DNA of 25,176 nucleotides from a virus: positions 1 to 25,176 of IMG/VR virus record IMGVR_UViG_3300047640_000006. One strand, 5' to 3'. Below, in pieces: positions 8,199 through 17,164 of this stretch. The number at the start of each line of letters is the position of its first letter. Position 1 is the stretch's first letter. The position numbers and the translations under genes are program-made. The notes beneath the pieces are model-generated. The model saw nothing but the letters and a program-made list of their open reading frames with translations. It searched no databases and had not been told where the DNA came from.

Positions 8199-11100
8199 TT
8201 AAATTAGGTCCCAACCGTTGACGCCATTGCTGATAAACGTCGCCGACGAGAACTGATACTGGATGGTCAGGCTTGCTCCACTTCGAATGGTGTCGCCACC
8301 TGAGCCAACGATGGTGATGGTGTTGGTATCCGACGAGACCTTGCAAACCGTGATCTCACCATCAACGCTGGCAGAGGCCATCGGGAATGTGCACGTGAGG
8401 TTGCCACCGGCAGTGGATACCAGATCGCAATCCCCAGCGGCAGCCGACCAACTGGCTGAGATGTTCCGCACGGTTACTCCGGTGGTCCCAGCGGCAACAG
8501 CAACTGTGCTGATCGGCGTCCAGACTGGCGAGCCTGTGGTCCCGGTGCTATTCACCAGCACATAGCCAGGTGGCACATTGTTGATGCCATCCGCGCCCTG
8601 CAACACATTGACTGTGGAGTCGATGCTGGATACCGTGTTGCCTGGGGTGCCGGTCATAAGCAGGCCGGTACTGGCATCCACCGCGCCGCTGTTTGTGGTT
8701 TTCAACGTGAAGGACACGGCTGCCAGGTTGCTCAGCGGTTGCGGGTTGTTGCCAAAGTTGTTCAGGGCTTGGAACTTCAAATAGATCGTTTTCCCCTGCC
8801 AAAGTGGATCGTATGTGTACTTATAGATGGAGCTGTCCAGCCGCATGAACAAGGAGCCCGCAGGATGAGAGCTAATCGTTGTGCCAAGCTGCCCACGGCG
8901 AATGTAGCCGCCCATTGTGTAGGTGTTCTGGCCTGTGACCGCCGCAGCAGAGTACGAGATCACCTCGCCGTTGACGTAACAAATCATGGAGTCGCTATCA
9001 GCCGCTGCTTGGGTGCCTGATGCTAACGCTCCACTGTTCTCAACAAGCTGAACCACCAGGGAGTTGGCCGTGTCGGGGTCACTACCCGCCGGGAATGCAG
9101 CAGCGAGTTCACCCAGCACAGATGGTGATGTTAGCTGAGTGATCTGCACGTAGTTGGTGCCATCCTGCGACACCCATACATTAGTCGAACCATAGTTCTC
9201 GCCCGTGCCGCAAGCACCAATCCACAGTTGGTTACCAGCATAACCGGTGAGCCTACCAGTGGCCTCGAAGAGTACGACCTCCGATGTGCCAGGCGAAGCG
9301 TACGCGTTGGATACAACCTCTCCAGCCGACTGCCCTTTGTTGAATAGCGTGGGGCATCCAGCGCCAAAGGGATAATCCTCACATTCAAGCTTCAGCCCTT
9401 CGGTCGGATCATCGACGATCTTGGTGATTCTGACCGGAAGGTTGGTCACGCCGAGGTTGGTGTTGCTGATGCCCTGAGCCCATACGCTCGAAGTGGTGAG
9501 CGTAACGATGTCCATCGGCTCCAGATACGAATATATGAAGGGCAACGAGAACGTATACGTGTTCCGAATGTACGTCCCATGCTTCAGCCGCATGTTCGCT
9601 GCAAAGGTGGCCGCCAGCAAAGTGTGGATGAAGTCCCAGTCTTGGGGATCTTCAATCCTCGATCCATATCTATTGATCAGGCTCTGGTCCGACTCCTCGG
9701 TGATCTCTTTTGCGTATTGATTGCCACGATTATCCCACTGCACCTGCACTGAGTTGTAGCAGTCCTGCCACGCGGTGCGCTTGATCGTTACCGGATCAAC
9801 TCCATCTTTTGCGATGAAACAGGTATCATCTAGGGCGGCCACATAGATCGATGGGGCGGTCCACGTGCAACCATTTGCAGCCGTGGTGGTGTCGCCATAG
9901 GGCACAAGTTTCAGCAGGCCCTCCGAAGCAAAGGACGCGCACATACCAGCTTCCAACCATTTACTCATGGTCGAGTCGGCTGTGTCTTGGGAATCGAGAT
10001 TGGGGGAAATGAAGAAATTATTGGCTGCAAACCAATTCCACGCGGTGGAGCCAACACTCTGCACGGATGGTGTACCAGGAGCACCCCATGTTCCACCGGG
10101 GCCATTATCCAAAAACGCTGTGGGAAACGGGATCGCTCCAACGCCGAGGCCATTGACTTTATCTGTAAGCACGCGGGTCATGCATGTAACTGGATTGCAA
10201 TCCATGATTGGGGTGCCATTTGCATAAACGCCACCATAGATGTCGGGGGTGATGACCTCAAAGCTGTTTTCCTCGGGCTCACCCGCTGCGCCAAAATCCA
10301 TTGGTTCGTACAGCACGGTGGCGATGCCGCTATATCCGATCGCCGCGCCGGGATACGAACCTGACAAGAAGCTGTAAGGAGCTTGTCCGATGTTTCCGTC
10401 AGCCAGCGTAAAGTCCAACATCGTGGATTCGTCTTGGCCCACAGCATTGGGGTTCTTGATTTGAAAGGTGATGATTACCTCAGCACCAATGTCAGGTGTT
10501 GAGAATTTGTAAGTGGCGGGTGCCGAGCCGGTCTGTGCGTAGGTCCCAGCAACGGTTGGTGTACCATTCACCTTGCTCAAAGCCGTGCCAGAGTTGGCTC
10601 CCGTGCCGCTGTAAACCACTCCAAGATCGGCATTGAAGGCATAGTTAGCACCAACCTGGATAGCCTTAGCCGCAGGGACGATGTCAGTTTCCTGGTTGTT
10701 GATGGTGGTGAGAAGAAAGCTGTACGCCATCTGCACGGTCTTGCCCACATCCGCGCTGGAATAGTAGTAGAGTCCCGTGGTGGGGTTCACGCTGTAGGTT
10801 CCAGCGCTCAGCGTTGTGCCATAAGCCACCTTGGTAAAAGGGGTCGAGGTGGTGTTGGTCACCGTCGTGGATGATGGGGAGGAGTAATCGTTGTACGATG
10901 CCGAGTAGGTGCTGGTGGGCGTGACCCCATAATCGTTGGTCATGGCCGCAGCGTTGGTTGGGGTATAGGTGTACGACGGCCCAGCGATGGTATAGCTCTC
11001 GTATGCCTTCGGTGAGCCCAGCCATGATTGACCAGTCCACACATCCCCGATGCCGGAGACAGGACCAGCAGAGAGTCCAGCAATTACGTTGGCCGAGTAG

Positions 11101-11318
11101 ACGTAATCGCCGCTGCCCTTGCCACCGCCCTTACCTCCTCCTCCACCCTTCTTGCTGCTATCTTGGGTGGCCTTAAATCCGTCGATCCAAAATATCTTTT
11201 GATTTGTTTTGACGCAGCCCATCGCCCACGTGATCGGCTTACCCAGATCAGAGGAGTTGACTTTGACTCCGAAGAGTTTTTCAGGTTTGCTGCTGTCGCT
11301 GCCGAGTAAGCTACCCAT
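8199..11318 (-). CDS. GTA-type tail tip / central receptor-binding protein
   Basis: A 1039-residue protein at the position of GTA ORFG15 and the lambda J-like tip protein. The N-terminus fits that family: KPITWAMGCVKTNQKIFWIDG, a Gly/Lys-rich stretch (about 57-70), then YVYSANVIAGLSAGPVSGIGDVW. Residues about 110-290 hold an inserted, partly repeated beta region with two copies of a G(T)Y...TP/SADxGxxVxxxxxF pattern. The middle (about 560-680) contains NRYGSRIEDPQDWDFIHTLL and PMDIVTLTTSSVW, typical of the hub part. Residues about 680-870 fit fibronectin-like beta domains. The last ~90 residues (DTNTITIVGSGGDTI...NGVNGWDLI) are a common phage fibre end module. The start codon overlaps the NlpC/P60 stop (TAATG), indicating coupling. 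It is predicted to close the tail tube and contact the host. Confidence 0.85.
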   Translation of the reverse strand: MGSLLGSDSSKPEKLFGVKVNSSDLGKPITWAMGCVKTNQKIFWIDGFKATQDSSKKGGGGGKGGGKGSGDYVYSANVIAGLSAGPVSGIGDVWTGQSWLGSPKAYESYTIAGPSYTYTPTNAAAMTNDYGVTPTSTYSASYNDYSSPSSTTVTNTTSTPFTKVAYGTTLSAGTYSVNPTTGLYYYSSADVGKTVQMAYSFLLTTINNQETDIVPAAKAIQVGANYAFNADLGVVYSGTGANSGTALSKVNGTPTVAGTYAQTGSAPATYKFSTPDIGAEVIITFQIKNPNAVGQDESTMLDFTLADGNIGQAPYSFLSGSYPGAAIGYSGIATVLYEPMDFGAAGEPEENSFEVITPDIYGGVYANGTPIMDCNPVTCMTRVLTDKVNGLGVGAIPFPTAFLDNGPGGTWGAPGTPSVQSVGSTAWNWFAANNFFISPNLDSQDTADSTMSKWLEAGMCASFASEGLLKLVPYGDTTTAANGCTWTAPSIYVAALDDTCFIAKDGVDPVTIKRTAWQDCYNSVQVQWDNRGNQYAKEITEESDQSLINRYGSRIEDPQDWDFIHTLLAATFAANMRLKHGTYIRNTYTFSLPFIYSYLEPMDIVTLTTSSVWAQGISNTNLGVTNLPVRITKIVDDPTEGLKLECEDYPFGAGCPTLFNKGQSAGEVVSNAYASPGTSEVVLFEATGRLTGYAGNQLWIGACGTGENYGSTNVWVSQDGTNYVQITQLTSPSVLGELAAAFPAGSDPDTANSLVVQLVENSGALASGTQAAADSDSMICYVNGEVISYSAAAVTGQNTYTMGGYIRRGQLGTTISSHPAGSLFMRLDSSIYKYTYDPLWQGKTIYLKFQALNNFGNNPQPLSNLAAVSFTLKTTNSGAVDASTGLLMTGTPGNTVSSIDSTVNVLQGADGINNVPPGYVLVNSTGTTGSPVWTPISTVAVAAGTTGVTVRNISASWSAAAGDCDLVSTAGGNLTCTFPMASASVDGEITVCKVSSDTNTITIVGSGGDTIRSGASLTIQYQFSSATFISNGVNGWDLI

Positions 11319-11791
11319 TATGCTGCCCCGCTATCCGTGCCACAATACTGGTCTTGTAATGTAAAAAAGAGCTTCTCTGACTTTTGGAATCTGAGATGCG
11401 ACTTGGCCGATCCGGCTTTAACACAATCACCATAGGCGTGGATGTAGTAAGTGGGCCAGGACTTGATGATCCCCCCATGGCAATAGGATTTGGAGCCAGT
11501 GAGCCGCCATACAACAAGGTCACCGGGCTGAACTTCAGCTTCGGGAATCTCGCGGAAGTAACGGAGCACGAGATCCACATATTCTGTCGATGCCCGATGC
11601 TGGCCGATGTAGAGCGGGTAGTCGGTGGGGAGATCAATCACAGGGATGAGTCCACAGTTGTGGTAGGTGGCCCAAAGTAGCTGGCCACAGTCGGCACCAC
11701 AATGCTTAACCGCCGACCAGCCCCTATACGGGGTTCCGATCCAGGTCTCAGCCTCTACCACTACAGCTTCGCGTTGCTCTATATTCAACAT
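11318..11791 (-). CDS. NlpC/P60-family tail peptidase (GTA ORFG14-like)
   Basis: A 157-residue cysteine peptidase of the NlpC/P60 fold. The catalytic cysteine is expected at residue 35 in CGADCGQLLW, the histidine at 105 in SYCHGGIIK and the third polar residue at His118 in YIHAYG. The WIGTPYRG segment before the cysteine is characteristic. In GTA-type tails this protein is part of the tip and cuts peptide crosslinks in peptidoglycan during DNA entry, so it is a virion hydrolase rather than the lysis enzyme. It sits between the DUF2163 hub gene (2-base gap) and the tip protein (1-base overlap), exactly as in the GTA cluster. Confidence 0.9.
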   Translation of the reverse strand: MLNIEQREAVVVEAETWIGTPYRGWSAVKHCGADCGQLLWATYHNCGLIPVIDLPTDYPLYIGQHRASTEYVDLVLRYFREIPEAEVQPGDLVVWRLTGSKSYCHGGIIKSWPTYYIHAYGDCVKAGSAKSHLRFQKSEKLFFTLQDQYCGTDSGAA

Positions 11792-11793
11792 GG

Positions 11794-12705
11794 TTATATC
11801 GCATTCTGGCTTGGCGGAACGAAGGGCATTCCACCAAATCTGGTTGTGTTGCTATACTTCTGCCCGCAGGTGGCGATGGACTTGTCACACCCGGCGATCA
11901 CCGAGAACGTATCCCCTACTGAGGGGTTAAAAATCCAGGGGTACATCCCTTGCAGTTGCCCATTGGCGTGGAGCTTAACGCATTGAGAGAGGCCGATATT
12001 CGCACCGGATAAACACTTGACCACTCCTTGCGTAAAGTAACCAGCAGCTTGGGTAAATGCTGTTTTTGGAACCAAGCTCCAGCTTGTCGTGCCGGTTGCA
12101 GCGGTGAAGTTTGTTGTGTAAGCGGAGATCGTTTTACCACAATTGCTGTCGGCAAACCCGAATGGGCAGTTGGACTGGATGATGCGGGTTGGTACCTTCA
12201 CATTGAGCAAGTAGCAATAGTCAGCGGCCTCGAATACGACCTTGGTGCGCTCGATCGCTGTGGGGTTGGAGATCTGGCCCCAGAATTTGGTCTCTACTCC
12301 TTGCACCTGGTTCCATTGGCCAAGGGGCAAGTAGGCGGTTTGAACCATGACCTCGCAGGCATCGAACAGGCCATTGAGTGCAGCGTTCAGGATGCCCGTT
12401 GGCGCACCAGGATAGGTGGTACCCAATTGAGGCACGCAGGTCAGATCCATTGTGTTGGAGTGCAGGTCAAAGCTGGCCTCGGATGTGATGGCTCCCCGAG
12501 TCCATTGCCCCCACAAGGATGAGTAGTAAGTGGTGGTGGGGTTAGCCCAGCCGGGGGTACCAGCTTGGATCGTGATGTCAAATTGACCATCTGTGGCCAG
12601 GAGGAATTCTCCGTTGGGCAGGTAGATTGTGAAGATGTCAGCGCGGATACAGTTGGGGTTCTGCGCAAGGAAGGTGATTAAAGATGTGGGCATCAACCGT
12701 TTCAC
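11794..12705 (-). CDS. DUF2163 baseplate hub-like protein (GTA ORFG13-like)
   Basis: A 303-residue protein of the DUF2163 family (phage BR0599-type). The family C-terminal motif is clear: GCDKSIATCGQKYSN, then RFGGMPFVPPSQNAI at the end. Another cysteine pair occurs in CPFGFADSNCG. The paired cysteines are compatible with metal or iron-sulfur cluster binding, as known for the corresponding GTA hub protein and lambda gpL; here that is inference. The N-terminal half (IRADIFTIYLPNGEFLLATDG) matches the hub barrel region. It abuts the DUF2460 gene directly (stop at 12706) and precedes the NlpC/P60 gene. Its role is a trimeric hub under the distal tail protein. Confidence 0.88.
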   Translation of the reverse strand: MKRLMPTSLITFLAQNPNCIRADIFTIYLPNGEFLLATDGQFDITIQAGTPGWANPTTTYYSSLWGQWTRGAITSEASFDLHSNTMDLTCVPQLGTTYPGAPTGILNAALNGLFDACEVMVQTAYLPLGQWNQVQGVETKFWGQISNPTAIERTKVVFEAADYCYLLNVKVPTRIIQSNCPFGFADSNCGKTISAYTTNFTAATGTTSWSLVPKTAFTQAAGYFTQGVVKCLSGANIGLSQCVKLHANGQLQGMYPWIFNPSVGDTFSVIAGCDKSIATCGQKYSNTTRFGGMPFVPPSQNAI

Positions 12706-13365
12706 TTAAACGCCTCCTGGTGTGGCGATGTTGCCATACGACTGGACCCCACCGACAAACTCGCTGGAGAACTTTACGCCCTGGATCATCCAGTGATCGA
12801 CACCGGAGTTGATGGTGAAGTTCCTGGTCGCGTCGATGGTGTCTTCTGCAAACCGGCAGAGGTAGTAGAAGCTGCCAGTCCAGGTAAGCTTGGCACCAGG
12901 CGCTGGAGCTGAGTTAAAGGTGATGATCCCGGTGCCATTGATCGATGCTGGGGCGGTTAGGTTTCCGCTCACATATATGGATGGAGTTCCATTGGTGTTT
13001 TGGATAATGTCGGGGTAACCATAGATATTCCGACTCAACTGGAATGACTTGCTGGTACCATCGCCCGTGCCGAACTGAGCACCAGTTACGGTGTTGTCTT
13101 GAGGATCGGTAAAAAGGAACAGGCCTGCACCACCAGCGGTGGCCATATAAGTGCCGAGCATCTGAGCTACAACTGATGCAGCGGTGTGCTCATGGCCTGT
13201 GATGTTGTCGAGGGAGAATTCGAAGTCCCAGGTCGGATATGGCTTGAGGGCGATACCGGCGTTAACACCCGCTGGTCCCTTTTGGCGAACGGTATTGAAG
13301 TTCGGCGTCTTTTTGAGGCCTGCTGCCATACTGAGCGGCATGGTTGGCATGATGGGATAGCTCAT
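12706..13365 (-). CDS. DUF2460 distal tail protein (GTA ORFG12-like)
   Basis: A 219-residue protein of DUF2460. Diagnostic stretches are MPTMPLSMAAGLKKTPNFNT near the N-terminus, WDFEFSLDNITGHE, then GLFLFTDPQDN, GDGTSKSFQLSRN and ITFNSAPAPGAKLTWTG, and a final CRFAEDTIDATRNF. In GTA particles this is the distal tail protein, a hexameric ring joining the last tail tube ring to the hub. Its start overlaps the tape measure stop by four bases (ATGA), showing translational coupling. Length and gene order are normal for the family. Confidence 0.9.
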   Translation of the reverse strand: MSYPIMPTMPLSMAAGLKKTPNFNTVRQKGPAGVNAGIALKPYPTWDFEFSLDNITGHEHTAASVVAQMLGTYMATAGGAGLFLFTDPQDNTVTGAQFGTGDGTSKSFQLSRNIYGYPDIIQNTNGTPSIYVSGNLTAPASINGTGIITFNSAPAPGAKLTWTGSFYYLCRFAEDTIDATRNFTINSGVDHWMIQGVKFSSEFVGGVQSYGNIATPGGV

Positions 13366-15884
13366 TTGTTCATCCTTCGCATTGTGGCGGCCACATGCCG
13401 TTGGAATACACTGTTGTGTTTTGTAAGCACTCGATCCACGCCTTCGGCATCCACGGCATGAATCTGTGGGGAGAAGTTCCAGGTATGTTGGCCTGATGCA
13501 CCGTTGTTACCACCCCGTTCAGAGGCCTCAACCCTATCTGTCAAACTCTTTGTGATTACCGTTTCTCCGCCATGGCCAACGATAGGAACCGGACCCTCGC
13601 CAGGAATCTTTCCACCAACCTCGAAGGACATCGCCGTCGCAAAGGCTGCTGTCGCTGCTGCTGGAGCACCCATATCGGTGGGCCAGGGGGCGAGTGCAAA
13701 GCTTGCCATCATGTTCGCGCCAGCCAGGCCAGCGGCTGCTACTTGCTGCGTTTTATCTGCTGCAACTGCGGTAGCGGTAGCGGATGTGGAATCGGCTGTA
13801 TCAGCAGCCTTTTTCTGGGCCAGAATGCCCAGATGCCGGGCCAGCTTCATGGCGTCGGTGATGATGGTCTTTTCGAGTTCCTGGGTCAGCATCGAGATCA
13901 TGGCCTCAAGCATCTGGGCGGCTTCTTGCCGCACGGCTTTACCGAGGCTCTTGTTTTCCACGATGCATTTTGCCATCGAATTCCCAAATGTATTTGTGAA
14001 TTGCGTGACCGAAGATTGCAGCGTTGTACGTATCTGCGTGCTCAAGTCCTTGGTTTCCACCTTCATCTTCGCGAAGTAAGTCGACCAGGAAGAATTGAGC
14101 TTGGACATGTCGGTCTGGAGGCTTTTAAGTTCGGTGCCGTATTGGGTGGTAAGGGCATTGAGCTGCCCTTGTAACTGAATCTTCTTGGCCAGGGCAGCAT
14201 TCTCGGCTGACACATTACCCGCACCGCTGGCTACATTGGCCGATTGCTGCTGTGCTGCGATCTCCTCTTGCAAAGCGCGAATCTTGGCGGTACGCTCGCG
14301 TTCGGTGAGAGCAATCTTCTCCTCGATGAATCGGCGCTCAGACTCAAGGCCAAGGGCATGTGCGGTGTTGTTGGCTGCCTCATCTGCCTTGATAGCTTCG
14401 AGCGTTTTTGACTGCTCAAGTTTTGCTGTTGCTTCCGCCAGGCTCGCAGTTGATTTGCTCAACTCAACGGCCATTGCACGCTTCCGCTCTTGCGTGGCCA
14501 TCCACTCCTGCAAGGTTGTTTGGTTCAACTCATCGAGAGCAGAAACCTCACTACGGTTGAGAGAGGCTATCTCTGCGTTGTAAGCAATAGTTAGCTGTTT
14601 TTGCTTATCCTTATCCCCCGCGTTGGCGGCATACTCATGATCGTAAAGATCAGATGCGATATGCTTCAGTCGCTCGGCGTTGTCCAGGGCGTTGGCGTAG
14701 ACAGCATTGTTGTAAGCTTGCTCAGCATCGTACTTCTTATCCGGGTCGTTCGTCCCTTCATCTTTAATCTCGGCCAGTTTGGCCACGGCATCAAGATGTG
14801 TTTTGGTGGCCTCCGACGCCTTAGTTGCTCCTGAAGCGATGGCCTTATATTGCGCGGCTTCCTGCTTCAACGGTTCAAGATTTGCATGACCTTGCTCCAG
14901 GCCCGCGATGACTTTCTTTTTGCCGCCTGCTTCGATTGCAAGGTTGAGGTCTTTGATCTCGTTGGCGGTAGATGCAGCCATTGTGCCAAGCCGGACTAGC
15001 TCCTCGTTATTGCCATAAAAAGCGTGCTGGGAATTTGATAGCGCTACCTGCTGCTGGCGGAGGGCAGTAATGAGTCCATTCTGGGCGGCTTGCTGGCTTG
15101 CCGAGTTCATAGGCGCTTCAGCCAAGTTTTGACGGGCCTTTTGAACGTCCACCATCTTCGCTTCCAGCGCGTCGAGCACCTGCTTCTGCATGGCAGCAAA
15201 ACCAGCCGCAATAGGTACACCCATGCTCAAGGCATCAACAGCGCCGCGCTTAAAGGCAGCCCACCATCCCGAGGATGCGGCGATGGACTCATGCATCTTT
15301 TGCATATCCGCAGCGAAGGTGGCAGCGAGGCGATCGATCTCCTCCGAGGTTTCGAGGATGGCCTCCTTCATATAGTTATGGCCTGGTTTGTGCTCCAGCT
15401 TTGCGATCTGATCGTCGAGCTTGAGGTTGGTGAGTTCCAGAGCCTTACCCTGGTCGGCCTCTTTCATCGCCGCATTTTCTGATTCTTCGGCGGCCTTGCG
15501 GATGGCTTCGGCAGCCTTTTCATGTTTCTCGATTAGCTCGCCAACGATCTTGATCGCTACGGCTACGCCAGCAATTGGCAGCATCAGGGCGAATGCCTGG
15601 CCCACACCAGGGATGGTTGCGATCAGGGAGTTGAGATGTCGCGGCAGGCGAACACCGAGTGAATCCTCGACCAGCATGAGGCCACCAGTAGCCTCGTGCA
15701 TGGACGCATTGATGCCCCGGCCAGCTTCACCCGACTTATCTTTTAGCTTGTCAAGCTCAGACTGAACCTTGCCCATGTCCTCAGAAAATTGGGCGGTTTC
15801 AGCCTGCAGCCGAACCACAAGGGAGCCTATTTCGCTCGTATAGCTACCCGCCTTTCTTGGGCTGCCCGACGTGCGGCTGTCCAT
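13362..15884 (-). CDS. Tail tape measure protein
   Basis: An 840-residue protein with the composition of a tape measure: long Ala/Glu/Lys/Gln-rich helical stretches (about 20-65, 115-200, 240-620), a hydrophobic segment at about 87-118 (IPGVGQAFALMLPIAGVAVA) and another at about 205-235. Residues 19-50 (IGSLVVRLQAETAQFSEDMG) match the conserved start of many tape measure proteins. It sets tail length and is ejected during DNA entry. It follows the tail chaperone genes and precedes the DUF2460 gene, as expected. The ATG at 15884 has AGGGG seven bases upstream but lies inside the homing endonuclease gene, so the first ~18 residues share DNA with the endonuclease C-terminus. A start further downstream cannot be excluded. 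Confidence 0.92.
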   Translation of the reverse strand: MDSRTSGSPRKAGSYTSEIGSLVVRLQAETAQFSEDMGKVQSELDKLKDKSGEAGRGINASMHEATGGLMLVEDSLGVRLPRHLNSLIATIPGVGQAFALMLPIAGVAVAIKIVGELIEKHEKAAEAIRKAAEESENAAMKEADQGKALELTNLKLDDQIAKLEHKPGHNYMKEAILETSEEIDRLAATFAADMQKMHESIAASSGWWAAFKRGAVDALSMGVPIAAGFAAMQKQVLDALEAKMVDVQKARQNLAEAPMNSASQQAAQNGLITALRQQQVALSNSQHAFYGNNEELVRLGTMAASTANEIKDLNLAIEAGGKKKVIAGLEQGHANLEPLKQEAAQYKAIASGATKASEATKTHLDAVAKLAEIKDEGTNDPDKKYDAEQAYNNAVYANALDNAERLKHIASDLYDHEYAANAGDKDKQKQLTIAYNAEIASLNRSEVSALDELNQTTLQEWMATQERKRAMAVELSKSTASLAEATAKLEQSKTLEAIKADEAANNTAHALGLESERRFIEEKIALTERERTAKIRALQEEIAAQQQSANVASGAGNVSAENAALAKKIQLQGQLNALTTQYGTELKSLQTDMSKLNSSWSTYFAKMKVETKDLSTQIRTTLQSSVTQFTNTFGNSMAKCIVENKSLGKAVRQEAAQMLEAMISMLTQELEKTIITDAMKLARHLGILAQKKAADTADSTSATATAVAADKTQQVAAAGLAGANMMASFALAPWPTDMGAPAAATAAFATAMSFEVGGKIPGEGPVPIVGHGGETVITKSLTDRVEASERGGNNGASGQHTWNFSPQIHAVDAEGVDRVLTKHNSVFQRHVAATMRRMNK

Positions 15885-16570
15885 GGTTTGCCCCTGGTAG
15901 CGTCAGCCCCAGCGGCCTGAAACTTAGTAAGATTCTCGCGAGGATGCACTGCAAGGTATGCCTTCAACGAGGTGCTTGTTTTTGCTTTTTGCTCGGGGGT
16001 GATTACCTGCTTTGCCCTTTGCCTCTTGATTCGTGCTTTATCCTCTGGCGTCCAGCGGGGCCGCCCCTTTTGCGTAGCAGAACTCTTGGCTTTAGCCTCA
16101 TTGGACATGTGCGCACCAACCAAACGTCTACATACAGCTTCGAGCCGCCTAGCCTCAAAGTGGGGGTCCGAGTGCAAGTTGTACATCGTTTTACTGCGGG
16201 CCTCCTTACAGGCCTGAGTCATAGGCAGGCGGTTCTCAACCATCTTCCGTCTGGTCTCCAATGTGTGCTTGTGCCCCATAATGCCGTCCCCACCAGCGGT
16301 GAGGTTGTATCCAAACCTTTGGTCATTGGTTTTCATGCCTGCGATGAAGTCGCATTCTGCCTGCTTCATCTCTTCGGCTGAGTCACCCCTCCATACTGTG
16401 AGGACATCAAACGCGTCGGCACCGTACTTACGTATTGCACGGTGGAAGTAAAACTGAGAGCCAGCCTTTGCGTTGCTGCAATGGCGCTTGAACCTCACTG
16501 GAGCCGTATCTTTAGTCCAGCCCACATAGGCTTTGCCATTCGATTTGTTCAGAGCGAAATAGACTTCCAT
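15827..16570 (-). CDS. GIY-YIG homing endonuclease with NUMOD-type DNA-binding tail
   Basis: A 247-residue free-standing homing endonuclease. The GIY-YIG domain occupies about residues 1-96: the GIY-like strand is VYFALN (Tyr4), the YIG-like strand AYVGWT (Tyr15), the conserved basic residues fall in RFKRH (26-30), the catalytic glutamate is Glu72 in QAECDFI and Asn89 is in GYNLTAGGDG. The rest is basic with repeated short helices (HTLETRRKM, MSNEAKAKSS, ITPEQKAKTS) like NUMOD3 repeats that wrap DNA. Such enzymes nick or cut related genomes lacking the gene and spread by repair. It sits between the tail chaperone and tape measure genes and overlaps the latter by 58 bases. The catalytic residues look intact. 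No intron is required because both flanking frames are complete. Confidence 0.9.
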   Translation of the reverse strand: MEVYFALNKSNGKAYVGWTKDTAPVRFKRHCSNAKAGSQFYFHRAIRKYGADAFDVLTVWRGDSAEEMKQAECDFIAGMKTNDQRFGYNLTAGGDGIMGHKHTLETRRKMVENRLPMTQACKEARSKTMYNLHSDPHFEARRLEAVCRRLVGAHMSNEAKAKSSATQKGRPRWTPEDKARIKRQRAKQVITPEQKAKTSTSLKAYLAVHPRENLTKFQAAGADATRGKPWTAARRAAQERRVAIRAK

Positions 16571-16603
16571 TGATTCGTGCCCTCTAGTGATGCATTCGGT
16601 AGG

Positions 16604-17164
16604 TCACTTGTTGCTCTCTTCTTCCGTGGGTTTTAGGTGAGGCCACACGCTATCAAATAAGGCTTCCGCGTTGGCGTACTTACTCGCGGTTAGGTCAGCG
16701 ATGACCTTCAGGCGAACGTCCAAATACTTAGCCCTGGTGGTGGTCATTGGAAGTTGGCCAATGACCTTCTTGATGTGCTTCTTGCCCTCGCGGACCTTCT
16801 CCAGCTTGGCCGATTCTTTTTCATCCCGAATGAAATCGAAGGCGCTGAAAGTGGGGGAATCCTCGCTGCCCCGGACCGAGTTGTATACAGCCGATGCGGT
16901 CAGGGCGTTGGCATATCGGTCGTACTTGATAGCTACATTCCGCCGCTTGCATAATGCCTGGAACATACCAGGAGTCAAATCCCAAAACTCATCGAGGGTG
17001 AGGTGTAAGTCGTACCTTGCCATCGCAAAATACTCAAGCCATGTCTCCGGGGGCTGCTCTATGCGGTCGCGGGGACCGCTGGTACGTTTGGGTCGGCTGT
17101 TGCACCCGTAGCCTTCTGCTCCTCCAGAAGCTTCTGATAGGCTTCTTTTGCGCCGGGGAAACAC
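16604..17164 (-). CDS. Tail assembly chaperone, frameshift extension (gpT-like)
   Basis: This frame has no credible independent start: it opens with a GTG inside the preceding chaperone gene and lacks a ribosome site. It is in the -1 frame relative to that gene and overlaps it by 106 bases, with a perfect slippery heptamer at 17155-17161. The expected product is a fusion of the first 107 residues of the upstream protein with the 183 residues read after the slip, about 290 residues in total. The extension contains ETWLEYFAMARYDLHLTLDE and a helical C-terminus (SKYANAEALFDSVWPHL), as in gpGT-like chaperone tails. The longer form is thought to bind the tape measure protein and recruit tail tube subunits. 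It is read only when ribosomes slip. Confidence 0.85.
   Translation of the reverse strand: MFPRRKRSLSEASGGAEGYGCNSRPKRTSGPRDRIEQPPETWLEYFAMARYDLHLTLDEFWDLTPGMFQALCKRRNVAIKYDRYANALTASAVYNSVRGSEDSPTFSAFDFIRDEKESAKLEKVREGKKHIKKVIGQLPMTTTRAKYLDVRLKVIADLTASKYANAEALFDSVWPHLKPTEEESNK

Noticed and set aside
13504-14174. Plus-strand open frames of about 190-200 residues opposite the tape measure gene
   Set aside because: Antisense of Ala-rich helical coding sequence; no ribosome sites and no recognisable domains.
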